Shown: positions 1 to 6,256 of the stretch, in pieces
How positions within the stretch are numbered: the first letter of the stretch is position 1
How the letters are laid out: every line of letters starts with the position of its first letter
Notes under the pieces: model-generated
Seen by the model: only the letters and a program-made list of their open reading frames with translations
Told to the model about the DNA's origin: nothing
The model's database searches: none
Translations under genes and position numbers: made by a program
Source of the DNA: Cytophagales bacterium
Lineage (GTDB): Bacteria; Bacteroidota; Bacteroidia; Cytophagales; Cyclobacteriaceae
Assembly (NCBI GenBank): GCA_003504855.1
Contig: DNZD01000138.1
Span: 1-12,456 of the forward strand
Length of the DNA stretch: 12,456 nt
Reading direction: 5' to 3'

Positions 1-339
1 CATATCGTGGGAAGTTCTGGGCAACACGAGCATTTCGGTGTCTTCTAACGCTTCGATGTTATACATCGCTGGTTCACCTGAAAAGAAGCTGCCCATATCC
101 GTGATCCACCAGCCCTCGGACGCGAACTGCACAACATGTTCGTTGGCCTTGTCGTCTGCATAAAAGGACCGCAACAAACCGCTTTCCACAAACGTGAGGT
201 GCTGGCACACGTCGCCGGCATTCAACACATATTGTCTCTTTCTGATCTTCCTGGGAAAGAAAAACGTGAGCAGTTTTTTCAACTCTTCGTCAGAGATGGC
301 AATTTTGCTTCGGACACTGTTGAGGAGCAATTCATGCAT
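1..339 (-). CDS. Crp/Fnr-family transcriptional regulator, N-terminal part (cut by left edge)
   Basis: The open frame reads leftwards from ATG at 339-337 to the window edge, giving 113 residues without a stop. The protein begins MHELLLNSVRSKIAISDEEL and then shows the pattern of a cyclic-nucleotide-type beta-roll sensor domain: a long alpha-helical lead, KRQYVLNAGDVCQHLTFVESGLLRSFY at residues 35-60 (the 'G-x-x-C/A...F-V-x-x-G-x-x-R-x-F/Y' signature), and FASEGWWITDMGSFFSG at 72-88. The C-terminal helix-turn-helix expected for the family would lie beyond the edge and is not seen. Bacteroidota encode many such proteins with unknown ligands, so the target genes cannot be named. It starts 11 bases after the def stop codon and may be co-transcribed with def and ruvX. 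No good ribosome binding site is visible. The frame upstream of the ATG stays open into def, so a slightly earlier start cannot be excluded. Confidence 0.8.
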   Translation of the reverse strand, partial: MHELLLNSVRSKIAISDEELKKLLTFFFPRKIRKRQYVLNAGDVCQHLTFVESGLLRSFYADDKANEHVVQFASEGWWITDMGSFFSGEPAMYNIEALEDTEMLVLPRTSHDM

Positions 340-350
340 GACGGGGCGAC

Positions 351-908
351 TTATCGCTTGGGAGCGAGTATTCGGTATTCCGTTCTTACGTCGCCCTTGC
401 TGATGTCGGCCAACTTACCTTTGAGGAGTCGCTTGCGCAATGGACTCAGATAATCGAGGAATAGTTTGCCATCCAGGTGATCATACTCATGCTGAATAAT
501 CCTGGCCTTCATACCGGCATACTTCTCTTCGTGTACTACACCCATTTCATCCTCGTACCGGATAGTAAGCCTGGGTGGACGTGAGATGCTCTCATGAATA
601 TTGGGTATACTGAGACATCCTTCCTCATATTCCCATTTATCACCTTCTTCGGATAAAATCTCCGGATTGATAAACGCTTTCTTAAAGTCTGAAAGGTCTT
701 CCTTCTCATCGGTGAATCCGGTACCATCCACCACAAATACGCGAATGCTCTTGCCGATCTGGGGCGCTGCCAATCCCACGCCATTAGCTGCATACATTGT
801 GTCGAACATGTCCTGCACAAAGGCCTTGATGTCTATTGAACCCTGCTCCACTTCCTTGGCACGTTTGCGGAGTACCGGGTCGCCGTATACAACAATGGGG
901 TAAACCAT
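351..908 (-). CDS. def: Peptide deformylase, type I
   Basis: Removes the N-formyl group from the initiator methionine of new proteins in the cytoplasm, using a bound metal (usually Fe2+). All three family motifs are intact: GVGLAAPQ at residues 43-50, EGCLS at 96-100 with the metal-ligand Cys, and HEYDH at 140-144 with two metal-ligand His and the catalytic Glu. The length, 185 residues, is slightly above the E. coli enzyme (about 169) because of a short C-terminal extension ending in LAPKR. I chose ATG at 908, giving MVYPIVVYGDPVLRK, since this matches the usual N-terminus of the family in Bacteroidota; an in-frame TTG at 920 would add four residues. A good -7 promoter element lies at 929-936. 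It is preceded by ruvX with a 50-base gap, an arrangement common in Bacteroidota. Confidence 0.97.
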   Translation of the reverse strand: MVYPIVVYGDPVLRKRAKEVEQGSIDIKAFVQDMFDTMYAANGVGLAAPQIGKSIRVFVVDGTGFTDEKEDLSDFKKAFINPEILSEEGDKWEYEEGCLSIPNIHESISRPPRLTIRYEDEMGVVHEEKYAGMKARIIQHEYDHLDGKLFLDYLSPLRKRLLKGKLADISKGDVRTEYRILAPKR

Positions 909-928
909 GAGAAAAGACAATTAAGCAA

Positions 929-936
929 CAAAGGTA
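929..936 (-). promoter_or_regulatory. Probable -7 promoter element upstream of def
   Basis: Read on the minus strand this is TACCTTTG, an exact match to the Bacteroidota housekeeping -7 element TAnnTTTG. It sits 20 bases before the def ATG, in the 50-base gap between ruvX and def, so transcription would start near 922 with a leader of about 14 bases. No clear TTTG element is seen at the -33 distance, which lowers the confidence. It suggests def can be transcribed independently of ruvX. Confidence 0.45.
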
Positions 937-958
937 AACAAGGGCAGTGATTTTTGTG

Positions 959-1372
959 TTAACCCTTTGAAGTGAGGTACGACTGTAGAATGATGGTGGC
1001 GCTGATCTGATCAACATTACCCTTTATACGCCGGTCTTTCTTCTTCATCCCGCCGTCGATCATCGCCCGTTGCGCTATTGAACTGGTGAATCGTTCATCG
1101 ACCAGCGTCAGGGGTTTGTCAGGAAACCGGGCTTTGAGTTGGTCAGCCAGCGTCCGCACCAGGGGTGTCATGTCAGTATCCTGGGTGTTCAGTCTTCGCG
1201 GAAAGCCCAGTACCAGTTCATCCACAACTTCCTTCCGGAAATAATCGTCCAGAAATACCATCAGGCGATGACTCTCCACGGTGGTCAGGGCCGTGGCAAT
1301 AATCCGCAACGGGTCGGTAACAGCCAACCCAGTGCGTTTCATTCCATAATCAATAGCTAAAATTCGTCCCAC
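959..1372 (-). CDS. ruvX: RuvX/YqgF-family Holliday junction resolvase-like nuclease
   Basis: Small (137-residue) RNase H-fold protein of the YqgF/RuvX family, linked in other bacteria to Holliday junction resolution and to 16S rRNA 5' end maturation. The N-terminal ILAIDYGMKRTGLAVTD (residues 4-20) carries the first conserved Asp (D8) and the G-x-K/R-x-x-G motif. LVLGFPRRLN at 53-62 matches the family's 'vGlP' strand, VDERFTS at 91-97 carries the conserved D-E-R-x-[ST] motif, and the C-terminal DQISATIILQSYL supplies the last acidic position. The start is GTG at 1372-1370. An in-frame TGA lies immediately upstream (1375-1373), so no earlier start is possible, and GTG gives the expected MGRILAIDYG N-terminus. 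It is transcribed divergently from the S41 protease gene and followed by def. Confidence 0.92.
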   Translation of the reverse strand: MGRILAIDYGMKRTGLAVTDPLRIIATALTTVESHRLMVFLDDYFRKEVVDELVLGFPRRLNTQDTDMTPLVRTLADQLKARFPDKPLTLVDERFTSSIAQRAMIDGGMKKKDRRIKGNVDQISATIILQSYLTSKG

Positions 1373-1475
1373 TCATTGGCAAGGTACACAATAGGACGCC
1401 GGATTTGGCTTAAATCTGTTTCGTGCTGTCTGAACTTTGCCCGATCTTTGCCGTTTAGAACGGAAGAATTTACCT
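1373..1475. promoter_or_regulatory. Divergent intergenic region between ruvX and the S41 protease gene
   Basis: This 103-base gap must hold start signals for both divergent genes. On the plus strand TAAATCTG at 1411-1418 matches TAnnTTTG with one mismatch. Two near-identical decamers, GAACTTTGCC (1432-1441) and GATCTTTGCC (1443-1452), follow; both also resemble the -7 element with one mismatch (G for the first T). None has a well-placed TTTG at -33. GGAAG at 1461-1465 could serve as a weak ribosome binding site for the ATG at 1476. I could not assign a start signal for ruvX with confidence. Confidence 0.4.
1432..1452 (+). repeat. Imperfect tandem decamer GA(A/T)CTTTGCC
   Basis: Two copies of a ten-base unit, differing at one position, are spaced 11 bases apart (about one helical turn) immediately upstream of the S41 protease start. 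They could be overlapping -7-like promoter elements or a binding site for a regulator contacting one face of the DNA. With only two short copies, chance is a real possibility. Confidence 0.35.
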
Positions 1476-3104
1476 ATGAGCGAACCACAGAACACCCCAC
1501 GTCAAATCAGCCTCCCCCTCGTATTGGCCATTGGCCTGGCCGCCGGCGTGCTGATCGGGGTTAGTTTCAATTCTTCATCCGTTCCTGGGTATTCCTCCGG
1601 TGACGATGTACAAAAGCTGAAAGAAGTGTTGGGCCTGATCCGGGAAGAATATGTGGACACCACCAAAACCGATGTACTTGTTGACGAAGCTATCCAACAC
1701 ATGTTGGAAAAACTCGATCCGCACTCTTCCTATATTCCCATCAGTCAACGTACTGAGGCAAACGAAGACCTGCAGGGTAACTTTGAAGGCATCGGCATCG
1801 AGTTCAACATCTTCCACGATACACTGGTGGTAGTTACGGCCCTGAGTGGCGGACCTTCAGAGGCCGTGGGTCTGCAACCCGGTGATAAAATTGTCAAGGT
1901 GGGTGATAAAGAAATTGCCAATGTAGGCCTCACCAACAGTCAGGTGATGAAGCTGCTCAAAGGCCCCAAAGGAACAGAAGCCAAAATTGAGGTAATCAGA
2001 AAAAACCACCGTGACCGGCTTAAGTACTCCATCATCCGGGACAGGATTCCGCAACACTCACTCGACGTAGCGTATATGCTGGATGCCGGCACCGGCTACA
2101 TTAAAATCAACCGATTCTCTCAAACCACCTTTGACGAATACCAGGAGGCTATGATCAAGCTCAAGAAACTGGGAATGTCACGCCTCGTGCTGGACCTGCA
2201 GGGAAATCCGGGTGGTTACATGAACCAGGCCATCGACCTCGCGGACGAATTTCTATCGCAAGGAAAAAAGATTGTATTCACCAATGGCAAAGACAAAAAG
2301 TTTAACTCGGATGCCATGTCCACCGAAAAGGGAGGATTTGAAACTGGTGATCTGATTGTGCTGGTGAATGAGGGCAGTGCATCCGCTTCGGAAATTCTCG
2401 CAGGCGCCTTACAAGATAATGACCGGGCGCTGGTCGTTGGACGTCGCTCATTTGGTAAAGGCCTGGTACAGTCGCCCTTTGACCTCAGCGATGGTTCCGA
2501 ACTTCGCCTCACCATCTCACGCTATTACACACCCAGTGGTCGTTCCATACAAAAACCGTACGGCGACATGGAAGAGTATTCCAAAGACATGCTCAAGCGG
2601 TATAAGCATGGTGAATTTTTCAATGCTGACAGCATCAAGTTTAACGATTCGCTGAAATACCATACCCTGAACGGACGTACGGTTTACGGTGGTGGAGGAA
2701 TCATGCCTGATTACTTCGTTCCGCTCGACACCACCCAAAACAGCCGTTATCTCAACGAATTGTACATCTCCAATTCGATGCAGGAATACACCTTTAAATA
2801 TGCCGAACAACATAAGCAGGAGCTGAATGCCATGGGTTTCGAGAAGTACTACCTGCAGTTCGTGGTGAGCGATGCCATGCTGGAACAATTGGTGCGCACA
2901 GGCGAGGGCAATAAAGTGAAAGCAGATCGGGCTGATCTGGCAAGGCATAAAAGAGATTTTCAGGTAAACGTAAAGGCTCAGGTGGCCCGCAAAATCTGGG
3001 GCAACGACGGATTCTATCCGGTGTACAATGAAAATAACGAGGTGCTTCAACAAGCCATGAAGCTGTTTGATCGTATCCCGACGCTGAGTCGTAGTAAGAT
3101 GTAA
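1476..3104 (+). CDS. S41-family C-terminal processing peptidase, membrane-anchored, with PDZ domain
   Basis: Serine protease of the Tsp/CtpA type, which trims or degrades envelope proteins at their C-terminus. The 542-residue product starts with a short polar stretch and one hydrophobic segment at about residues 11-31 (LPLVLAIGLAAGVLIGVSF), an uncleaved signal anchor placing the rest in the periplasm. A PDZ domain spans about 98-185 and contains GIGIEF and GLQPGDKIVKV. The catalytic domain follows, with the nucleophile in EGSASASEI (Ser303) and the general-base Lys in SFGKGLVQS (Lys328). Their 25-residue separation equals that of Ser430/Lys455 in E. coli Tsp. LDLQGNPGG at about 239-247 is the usual preceding motif. 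The C-terminal 150 residues form the helical extension typical of Bacteroidota members. I chose ATG at 1476; an upstream in-frame TTG at 1437 would put 13 polar residues before the anchor. The substrate is unknown. Confidence 0.95.
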   Translation: MSEPQNTPRQISLPLVLAIGLAAGVLIGVSFNSSSVPGYSSGDDVQKLKEVLGLIREEYVDTTKTDVLVDEAIQHMLEKLDPHSSYIPISQRTEANEDLQGNFEGIGIEFNIFHDTLVVVTALSGGPSEAVGLQPGDKIVKVGDKEIANVGLTNSQVMKLLKGPKGTEAKIEVIRKNHRDRLKYSIIRDRIPQHSLDVAYMLDAGTGYIKINRFSQTTFDEYQEAMIKLKKLGMSRLVLDLQGNPGGYMNQAIDLADEFLSQGKKIVFTNGKDKKFNSDAMSTEKGGFETGDLIVLVNEGSASASEILAGALQDNDRALVVGRRSFGKGLVQSPFDLSDGSELRLTISRYYTPSGRSIQKPYGDMEEYSKDMLKRYKHGEFFNADSIKFNDSLKYHTLNGRTVYGGGGIMPDYFVPLDTTQNSRYLNELYISNSMQEYTFKYAEQHKQELNAMGFEKYYLQFVVSDAMLEQLVRTGEGNKVKADRADLARHKRDFQVNVKAQVARKIWGNDGFYPVYNENNEVLQQAMKLFDRIPTLSRSKM

Positions 3105-3166
3105 ACACCACCCACCGCCCATAAAGTGGGTTGCATTCGCTAACTTCGTTATTCAATCTTCAGCGC
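3105..3166 (+). promoter_or_regulatory. Short intergenic region before the homogentisate dioxygenase-like gene
   Basis: This 62-base gap holds a six-base inverted repeat, ACCCAC (3110-3115) and GTGGGT (3126-3131), with a ten-base loop and no following T-run, so it is at best a weak terminator for the protease gene. TAACTTCG at 3141-3148 matches the TAnnTTTG -7 element with one mismatch, 19 bases before the ATG at 3167. No well-placed -33 element was found. Confidence 0.3.
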
Positions 3167-4357
3167 ATGTATTATCATCGACTGGGGCAGATTCCGCCCA
3201 AACGCCATACACAATTCCGAAAACCGGATGGCTCCTTGTACCATGAAGAAGTAGTTAGCTCTGAAGGCTTCTCTGGAATTTATTCTATTCTCTATCACGA
3301 ACACGCACCCACCAGGGTCAAGTCCGTGGGTGAACCTGTCCCATATGGTCCTCGGTTGCTTGAAGGTTACGGACTAAAACAAACACACCTCAACACCTCC
3401 GCAGTTGACACCACAGGCCAGGATTACCTCGACGCCAGAAAAGTCCTTTTAATGAACGGCGACTGCTCCCTCGCGATCTGCTCGCCCGTCAAGCGAACCA
3501 TGGACTACTTCTACAAGAATGCCGAAGGAGATGAAGTACTCTTTGTTCACGAAGGCAGTGGCACTTTATTCAGTCAATTTGGCAAGCTGGAATTCCGTTC
3601 CGGCGACTATCTGGTTATCCCACGGACCGTTATCTATTCCATTCAGTTCAATGACGGTCCCTTGCGCCTCCTGATCATTGAATCTGCTTCTCCGGTGGAA
3701 ACGGTGAAGCGTTATCGCAATCAACTGGGACAGTTGTTGGAACATTCCCCCTATTGTGAACGCGACATCCGACCTCCCCACGAGCTGGCCAACTTACCTC
3801 ATCAAAAAGAGTACCTGATTAAAATCAAGAAACAAGGTCATCTACACCAATACACCTATGAGCACAGTCCGCTGGCTGTAAAGGGTTGGGATGGATTTCT
3901 GTGGCCTTATGCCTTTTCGATTCATGACTTTGAACCCATCACCGGCCGGGTACATCAGCCACCACCCGTACACCAGACATTCCAGGCACACAATTTTGTG
4001 ATCTGTTCATTTGTACCCAGACTATTTGACTATCATCCGCTGGCTATTCCTGCCCCTTACAACCACAGCAACATCGACAGTGATGAGGTGTTGTACTATG
4101 CAGAAGGAAATTTCATGAGCCGCCGGGGGATCTCGCGCGGGTCATTTACCTTGCATCCAGGTGGGTTGCCCCATGGACCTCATCCGGGAACCGTAGAAAA
4201 AAGTATTGGTGCCAAAGAGACCAAAGAGCTGGCTGTTATGGTAGATACCTTCAGGCCCCTCCACCTCACCACAGATGCGGTTCCTTTTATCGATAAAAAT
4301 TATCCCATGAGCTGGACCGATTCGCGGGATGGATTCAACGAAATAAACACACCGTAG
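3167..4357 (+). CDS. hmgA: Homogentisate 1,2-dioxygenase-like protein (tandem cupin)
   Basis: Resembles homogentisate 1,2-dioxygenase, the Fe2+ enzyme that opens the aromatic ring of homogentisate to maleylacetoacetate in tyrosine and phenylalanine breakdown. The start MYYHRLGQIPPKRHTQFRKP is characteristic. A first cupin module is seen at about 118-155 (GDEVLFVHEGSGTLFSQFG, then SGDYLVIPRTV). The second, iron-binding module includes YNHSNIDSDEVLYY (about 298-311), RRGISRGSFTLHP and PHGPHPG (about 335-341). H300, E307 and H336 are the likely iron ligands by comparison with human H335, E341 and H371. The His-Glu spacing is seven here against six in the human protein, so this is approximate. 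At 396 residues it is shorter than well-studied homologues (about 430-445), and it may be a divergent subfamily. The ATG at 3167 is preferred over a TTG at 3131. A thioesterase gene follows after 5 bases. No other tyrosine-degradation gene is in the window. Confidence 0.82.
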   Translation: MYYHRLGQIPPKRHTQFRKPDGSLYHEEVVSSEGFSGIYSILYHEHAPTRVKSVGEPVPYGPRLLEGYGLKQTHLNTSAVDTTGQDYLDARKVLLMNGDCSLAICSPVKRTMDYFYKNAEGDEVLFVHEGSGTLFSQFGKLEFRSGDYLVIPRTVIYSIQFNDGPLRLLIIESASPVETVKRYRNQLGQLLEHSPYCERDIRPPHELANLPHQKEYLIKIKKQGHLHQYTYEHSPLAVKGWDGFLWPYAFSIHDFEPITGRVHQPPPVHQTFQAHNFVICSFVPRLFDYHPLAIPAPYNHSNIDSDEVLYYAEGNFMSRRGISRGSFTLHPGGLPHGPHPGTVEKSIGAKETKELAVMVDTFRPLHLTTDAVPFIDKNYPMSWTDSRDGFNEINTP

Positions 4358-4362
4358 GCACC

Positions 4363-4797
4363 ATGGAAAAATTCTCAATGCCCATCCAGGTACGGTGGTC
4401 TGATATCGATCAAAACCGGCACCTGAGACATTCCGCCTACTACGATTTTGGCACGACTGTGCGCGTTACCTTCTTTTCTCTTAAAGGCCTCACCAACATG
4501 AAACTTGAAGAACTCGGCGTAGGCCCTATACTTTTCAGGGAAGAGGCATTGTTCCGAAAGGAAATAAAATTTGAAGACCGCATCACGGTAGACATGGAAG
4601 TCACGAAAGCGAAGAAAGACTTTTCTCGCTGGAGCATACGACATCACCTGATGAAAGACGATGGCGCCATTGCTGCCGTGATCAACATGGATGGCGCCTG
4701 GATGAATCTCTCCTTACGGAAACTAACAACACCTGACCCTTTTGTGCATTCGGTGTTTGATGCATTCCCAAAATCAGCAGATTTCTTTTGGATCTAG
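4363..4797 (+). CDS. Hotdog-fold acyl-CoA thioesterase (4HBT/YbgC-like)
   Basis: A 144-residue protein of the 4-hydroxybenzoyl-CoA/YbgC thioesterase group, which hydrolyses acyl-CoA or acyl-ACP thioesters in the cytoplasm. The N-terminal motif VRWSDIDQNRHLRHSAYYDF (residues 10-29) aligns with the family's 'R-[FY]-x-D-x-D-x-x-G-H-x-x-N-x-x-Y'. D16 occupies the position of the catalytic Asp18 of YbgC. The glycine usually found before the His is replaced by Arg (NRH rather than xGH), and RHSAY replaces the common xNxxY. The rest fits a single hotdog domain. It starts 5 bases after the dioxygenase stop, so the two genes are probably translated from one message; the substrate could be an aromatic or branched acyl-CoA, but nothing in the sequence fixes it. 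Its stop codon overlaps that of the convergent purN. Confidence 0.85.
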   Translation: MEKFSMPIQVRWSDIDQNRHLRHSAYYDFGTTVRVTFFSLKGLTNMKLEELGVGPILFREEALFRKEIKFEDRITVDMEVTKAKKDFSRWSIRHHLMKDDGAIAAVINMDGAWMNLSLRKLTTPDPFVHSVFDAFPKSADFFWI

Positions 4798-5372
4798 GCA
4801 AGATCTAATACCCACTTTTCGATAACGGCGGGAAAATGCTGGTGCTCCAGCCGATGTACCTTTTCTGCTATTTGTTCCGGGGTATCGTTCACCAACACCG
4901 GGCAGGAAGCCTGAAAGAGAATTTTACCGTCGTCAAATTTTTCGTTGACCAGGTGAATGGTGATCCCCGTGATCGGGTCGCCTGCGGCCTTTACCGCCTG
5001 ATGCACCCGCTCCCCGTACATACCCTTGCCGCCGTAGCTGGGCAATAATGCCGGATGAATGTTTACGATTCGTTCGGGAAAAGCTTTTATGATGAATGGC
5101 GGCACGAGAAGTAAGAATCCGGCCAATACAATATGTGTCACCCGATGATGCTCCAGGGTCTGCAACACACGGCTGGCGGAGCGGAATTCTTCGCGTGAAA
5201 AAACAATGGTCGTTACGCCAAACCTCCGGGCGCGTTCAAGAGCATATGCCTTGGGATTATTGGAAAGAAGCAACACGATAGAAATTTCGTTGCTACCCGC
5301 AAAATGTTTCATGATGGCCTCGGCGTTGGTGCCACTGCCAGAGGCCAAAATTGCTATCCGGGCTTTTTCCAT
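4794..5372 (-). CDS. purN: Phosphoribosylglycinamide formyltransferase
   Basis: Transfers a formyl group from 10-formyltetrahydrofolate to glycinamide ribonucleotide, the third step of purine synthesis, in the cytoplasm. The 192-residue protein shows the phosphoribosyl-binding ILASGSGTN at residues 8-16, LAGFLLLVP at 83-91, and the catalytic stretch VNIHPALLPSYGGKGMYG at 103-120 with Asn104 and His106, equivalent to N106 and H108 of the E. coli enzyme. The Asp in FDDG (D147) matches E. coli D144. ATG at 5372 gives MEKARIAILASG, so no extension is needed. It lies 13 bases downstream of the UbiA-type gene and is the last gene of the long minus-strand series. It meets the thioesterase gene tail to tail, with a four-base overlap and no room for a terminator between them. 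Confidence 0.96.
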   Translation of the reverse strand: MEKARIAILASGSGTNAEAIMKHFAGSNEISIVLLLSNNPKAYALERARRFGVTTIVFSREEFRSASRVLQTLEHHRVTHIVLAGFLLLVPPFIIKAFPERIVNIHPALLPSYGGKGMYGERVHQAVKAAGDPITGITIHLVNEKFDDGKILFQASCPVLVNDTPEQIAEKVHRLEHQHFPAVIEKWVLDLA

Positions 5373-5385
5373 CTGGCAAACGTAC

Positions 5386-6225
5386 TCAAAGAAATGCCAT
5401 GCTGAGAATTCCTGCGAGCATAATTAGTTTACAAAACTGACTGAGCAGGTAGAAATCCCTGCGGGTATCGGCGCGACTCAACCAGACCACGAGGACAAGC
5501 AGCGGGAGCAATAGAAACCCTGCAAAAAAAACCATCGGAAGTGGCGACACCATTGCGTTGATGAACAAAATCAATCCAAAGAATACCACCAGCAGAAAGA
5601 TGGCGAAGTTGCGCGTACGGCGTACGCCCCAGATAACAGGCAGGGTCTTACATCCGAAGGTATCATCCCCTCTCAGGTCTTCAAGGTCTTTGATAATCTC
5701 CCTCACCAGCGTAATGAAAAATGCAAATAACGCATAAACCAATATCAGCAGACGAAAAGGTGGATATAAGATATTAATCATGTAAACCCCCAATCCCGTC
5801 AGCAAGGAGACAGCCACATTACCCACAAAAGGCAGGCGTTTGAGTGCATTGGAGTAAAGCCACAGAAGAAATGAACTCGCGATATTCACAAGTGCAATTT
5901 TCCACGAGAGCCATAACCCAAGCAATGCACCGGCAACTGAAAGGATGGTGTGAAAGATCATGGCATGACGTCTAGGCACCTCTTTGCCAATTACTACCCG
6001 ATCTGGCTTATTGATCAGGTCGATTTTTACATCGTAATAATCGTTGATGATATAACCGGCTGCTGCGATCAGCACCGTAGCGAGGGTAAGGGTGAACAGA
6101 CGAAGATCAGTCAGGGTTGAGGGATCAACCAGACAATAAGCTGTGACGTACTGGGTAAGCGCAATGATGCAAAGGTTCCAGAACCGGGTTAAACGCAACA
6201 TTGAACGAATGAGCGCGAGAGGCAT
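5386..6225 (-). CDS. UbiA-family prenyltransferase (possibly geranylgeranylglyceryl-phosphate type)
   Basis: An integral membrane protein of 279 residues, hydrophobic almost throughout, with about eight or nine predicted membrane helices. It carries both Asp-rich motifs of the UbiA superfamily: NDYYDVKID at residues 61-69 and REIIKDLEDLRGDD at 175-188. These bind the Mg2+-diphosphate of a polyprenyl donor. The family attaches prenyl chains to aromatic acceptors (ubiquinone, menaquinone, haem O, chlorophyll) or to geranylgeranylglyceryl phosphate. Bacteroidota relatives are often annotated as the last type; the acceptor cannot be settled from sequence alone. ATG at 6225 gives MPLALIRSMLRLTRFWN, a normal cytoplasmic entry to the first helix. 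It follows the ATP-grasp-like gene after 31 bases and precedes purN by 13 bases, so co-transcription is likely. Confidence 0.88.
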   Translation of the reverse strand: MPLALIRSMLRLTRFWNLCIIALTQYVTAYCLVDPSTLTDLRLFTLTLATVLIAAAGYIINDYYDVKIDLINKPDRVVIGKEVPRRHAMIFHTILSVAGALLGLWLSWKIALVNIASSFLLWLYSNALKRLPFVGNVAVSLLTGLGVYMINILYPPFRLLILVYALFAFFITLVREIIKDLEDLRGDDTFGCKTLPVIWGVRRTRNFAIFLLVVFFGLILFINAMVSPLPMVFFAGFLLLPLLVLVVWLSRADTRRDFYLLSQFCKLIMLAGILSMAFL

Positions 6226-6256
6226 GGGTTCTGGTTATTGTGTAATATTAACCCTG

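Noticed and set aside
136..453. 105-codon plus-strand open frame at the left edge
   Set aside because: It is antisense to the Crp/Fnr-type regulator, which shows clear sensor-domain signatures, and runs into the end of def.
909..920. TTG start for def at 920
   Set aside because: ATG at 908 gives the usual family N-terminus (MVYPIVVYGDPV), and the four extra residues have no support.
2517..3122. 201-codon open frame antisense to the S41 protease gene
   Set aside because: It lies within a clearly conserved gene on the other strand, shows no recognisable motif, and its composition fits the mirror of the sense frame.
3110..3131. ACCCAC/GTGGGT inverted repeat as a terminator after the S41 protease gene
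   Set aside because: The stem is only six bases with a ten-base loop and is not followed by a T-run, so it is listed only as a weak possibility in the intergenic entry.
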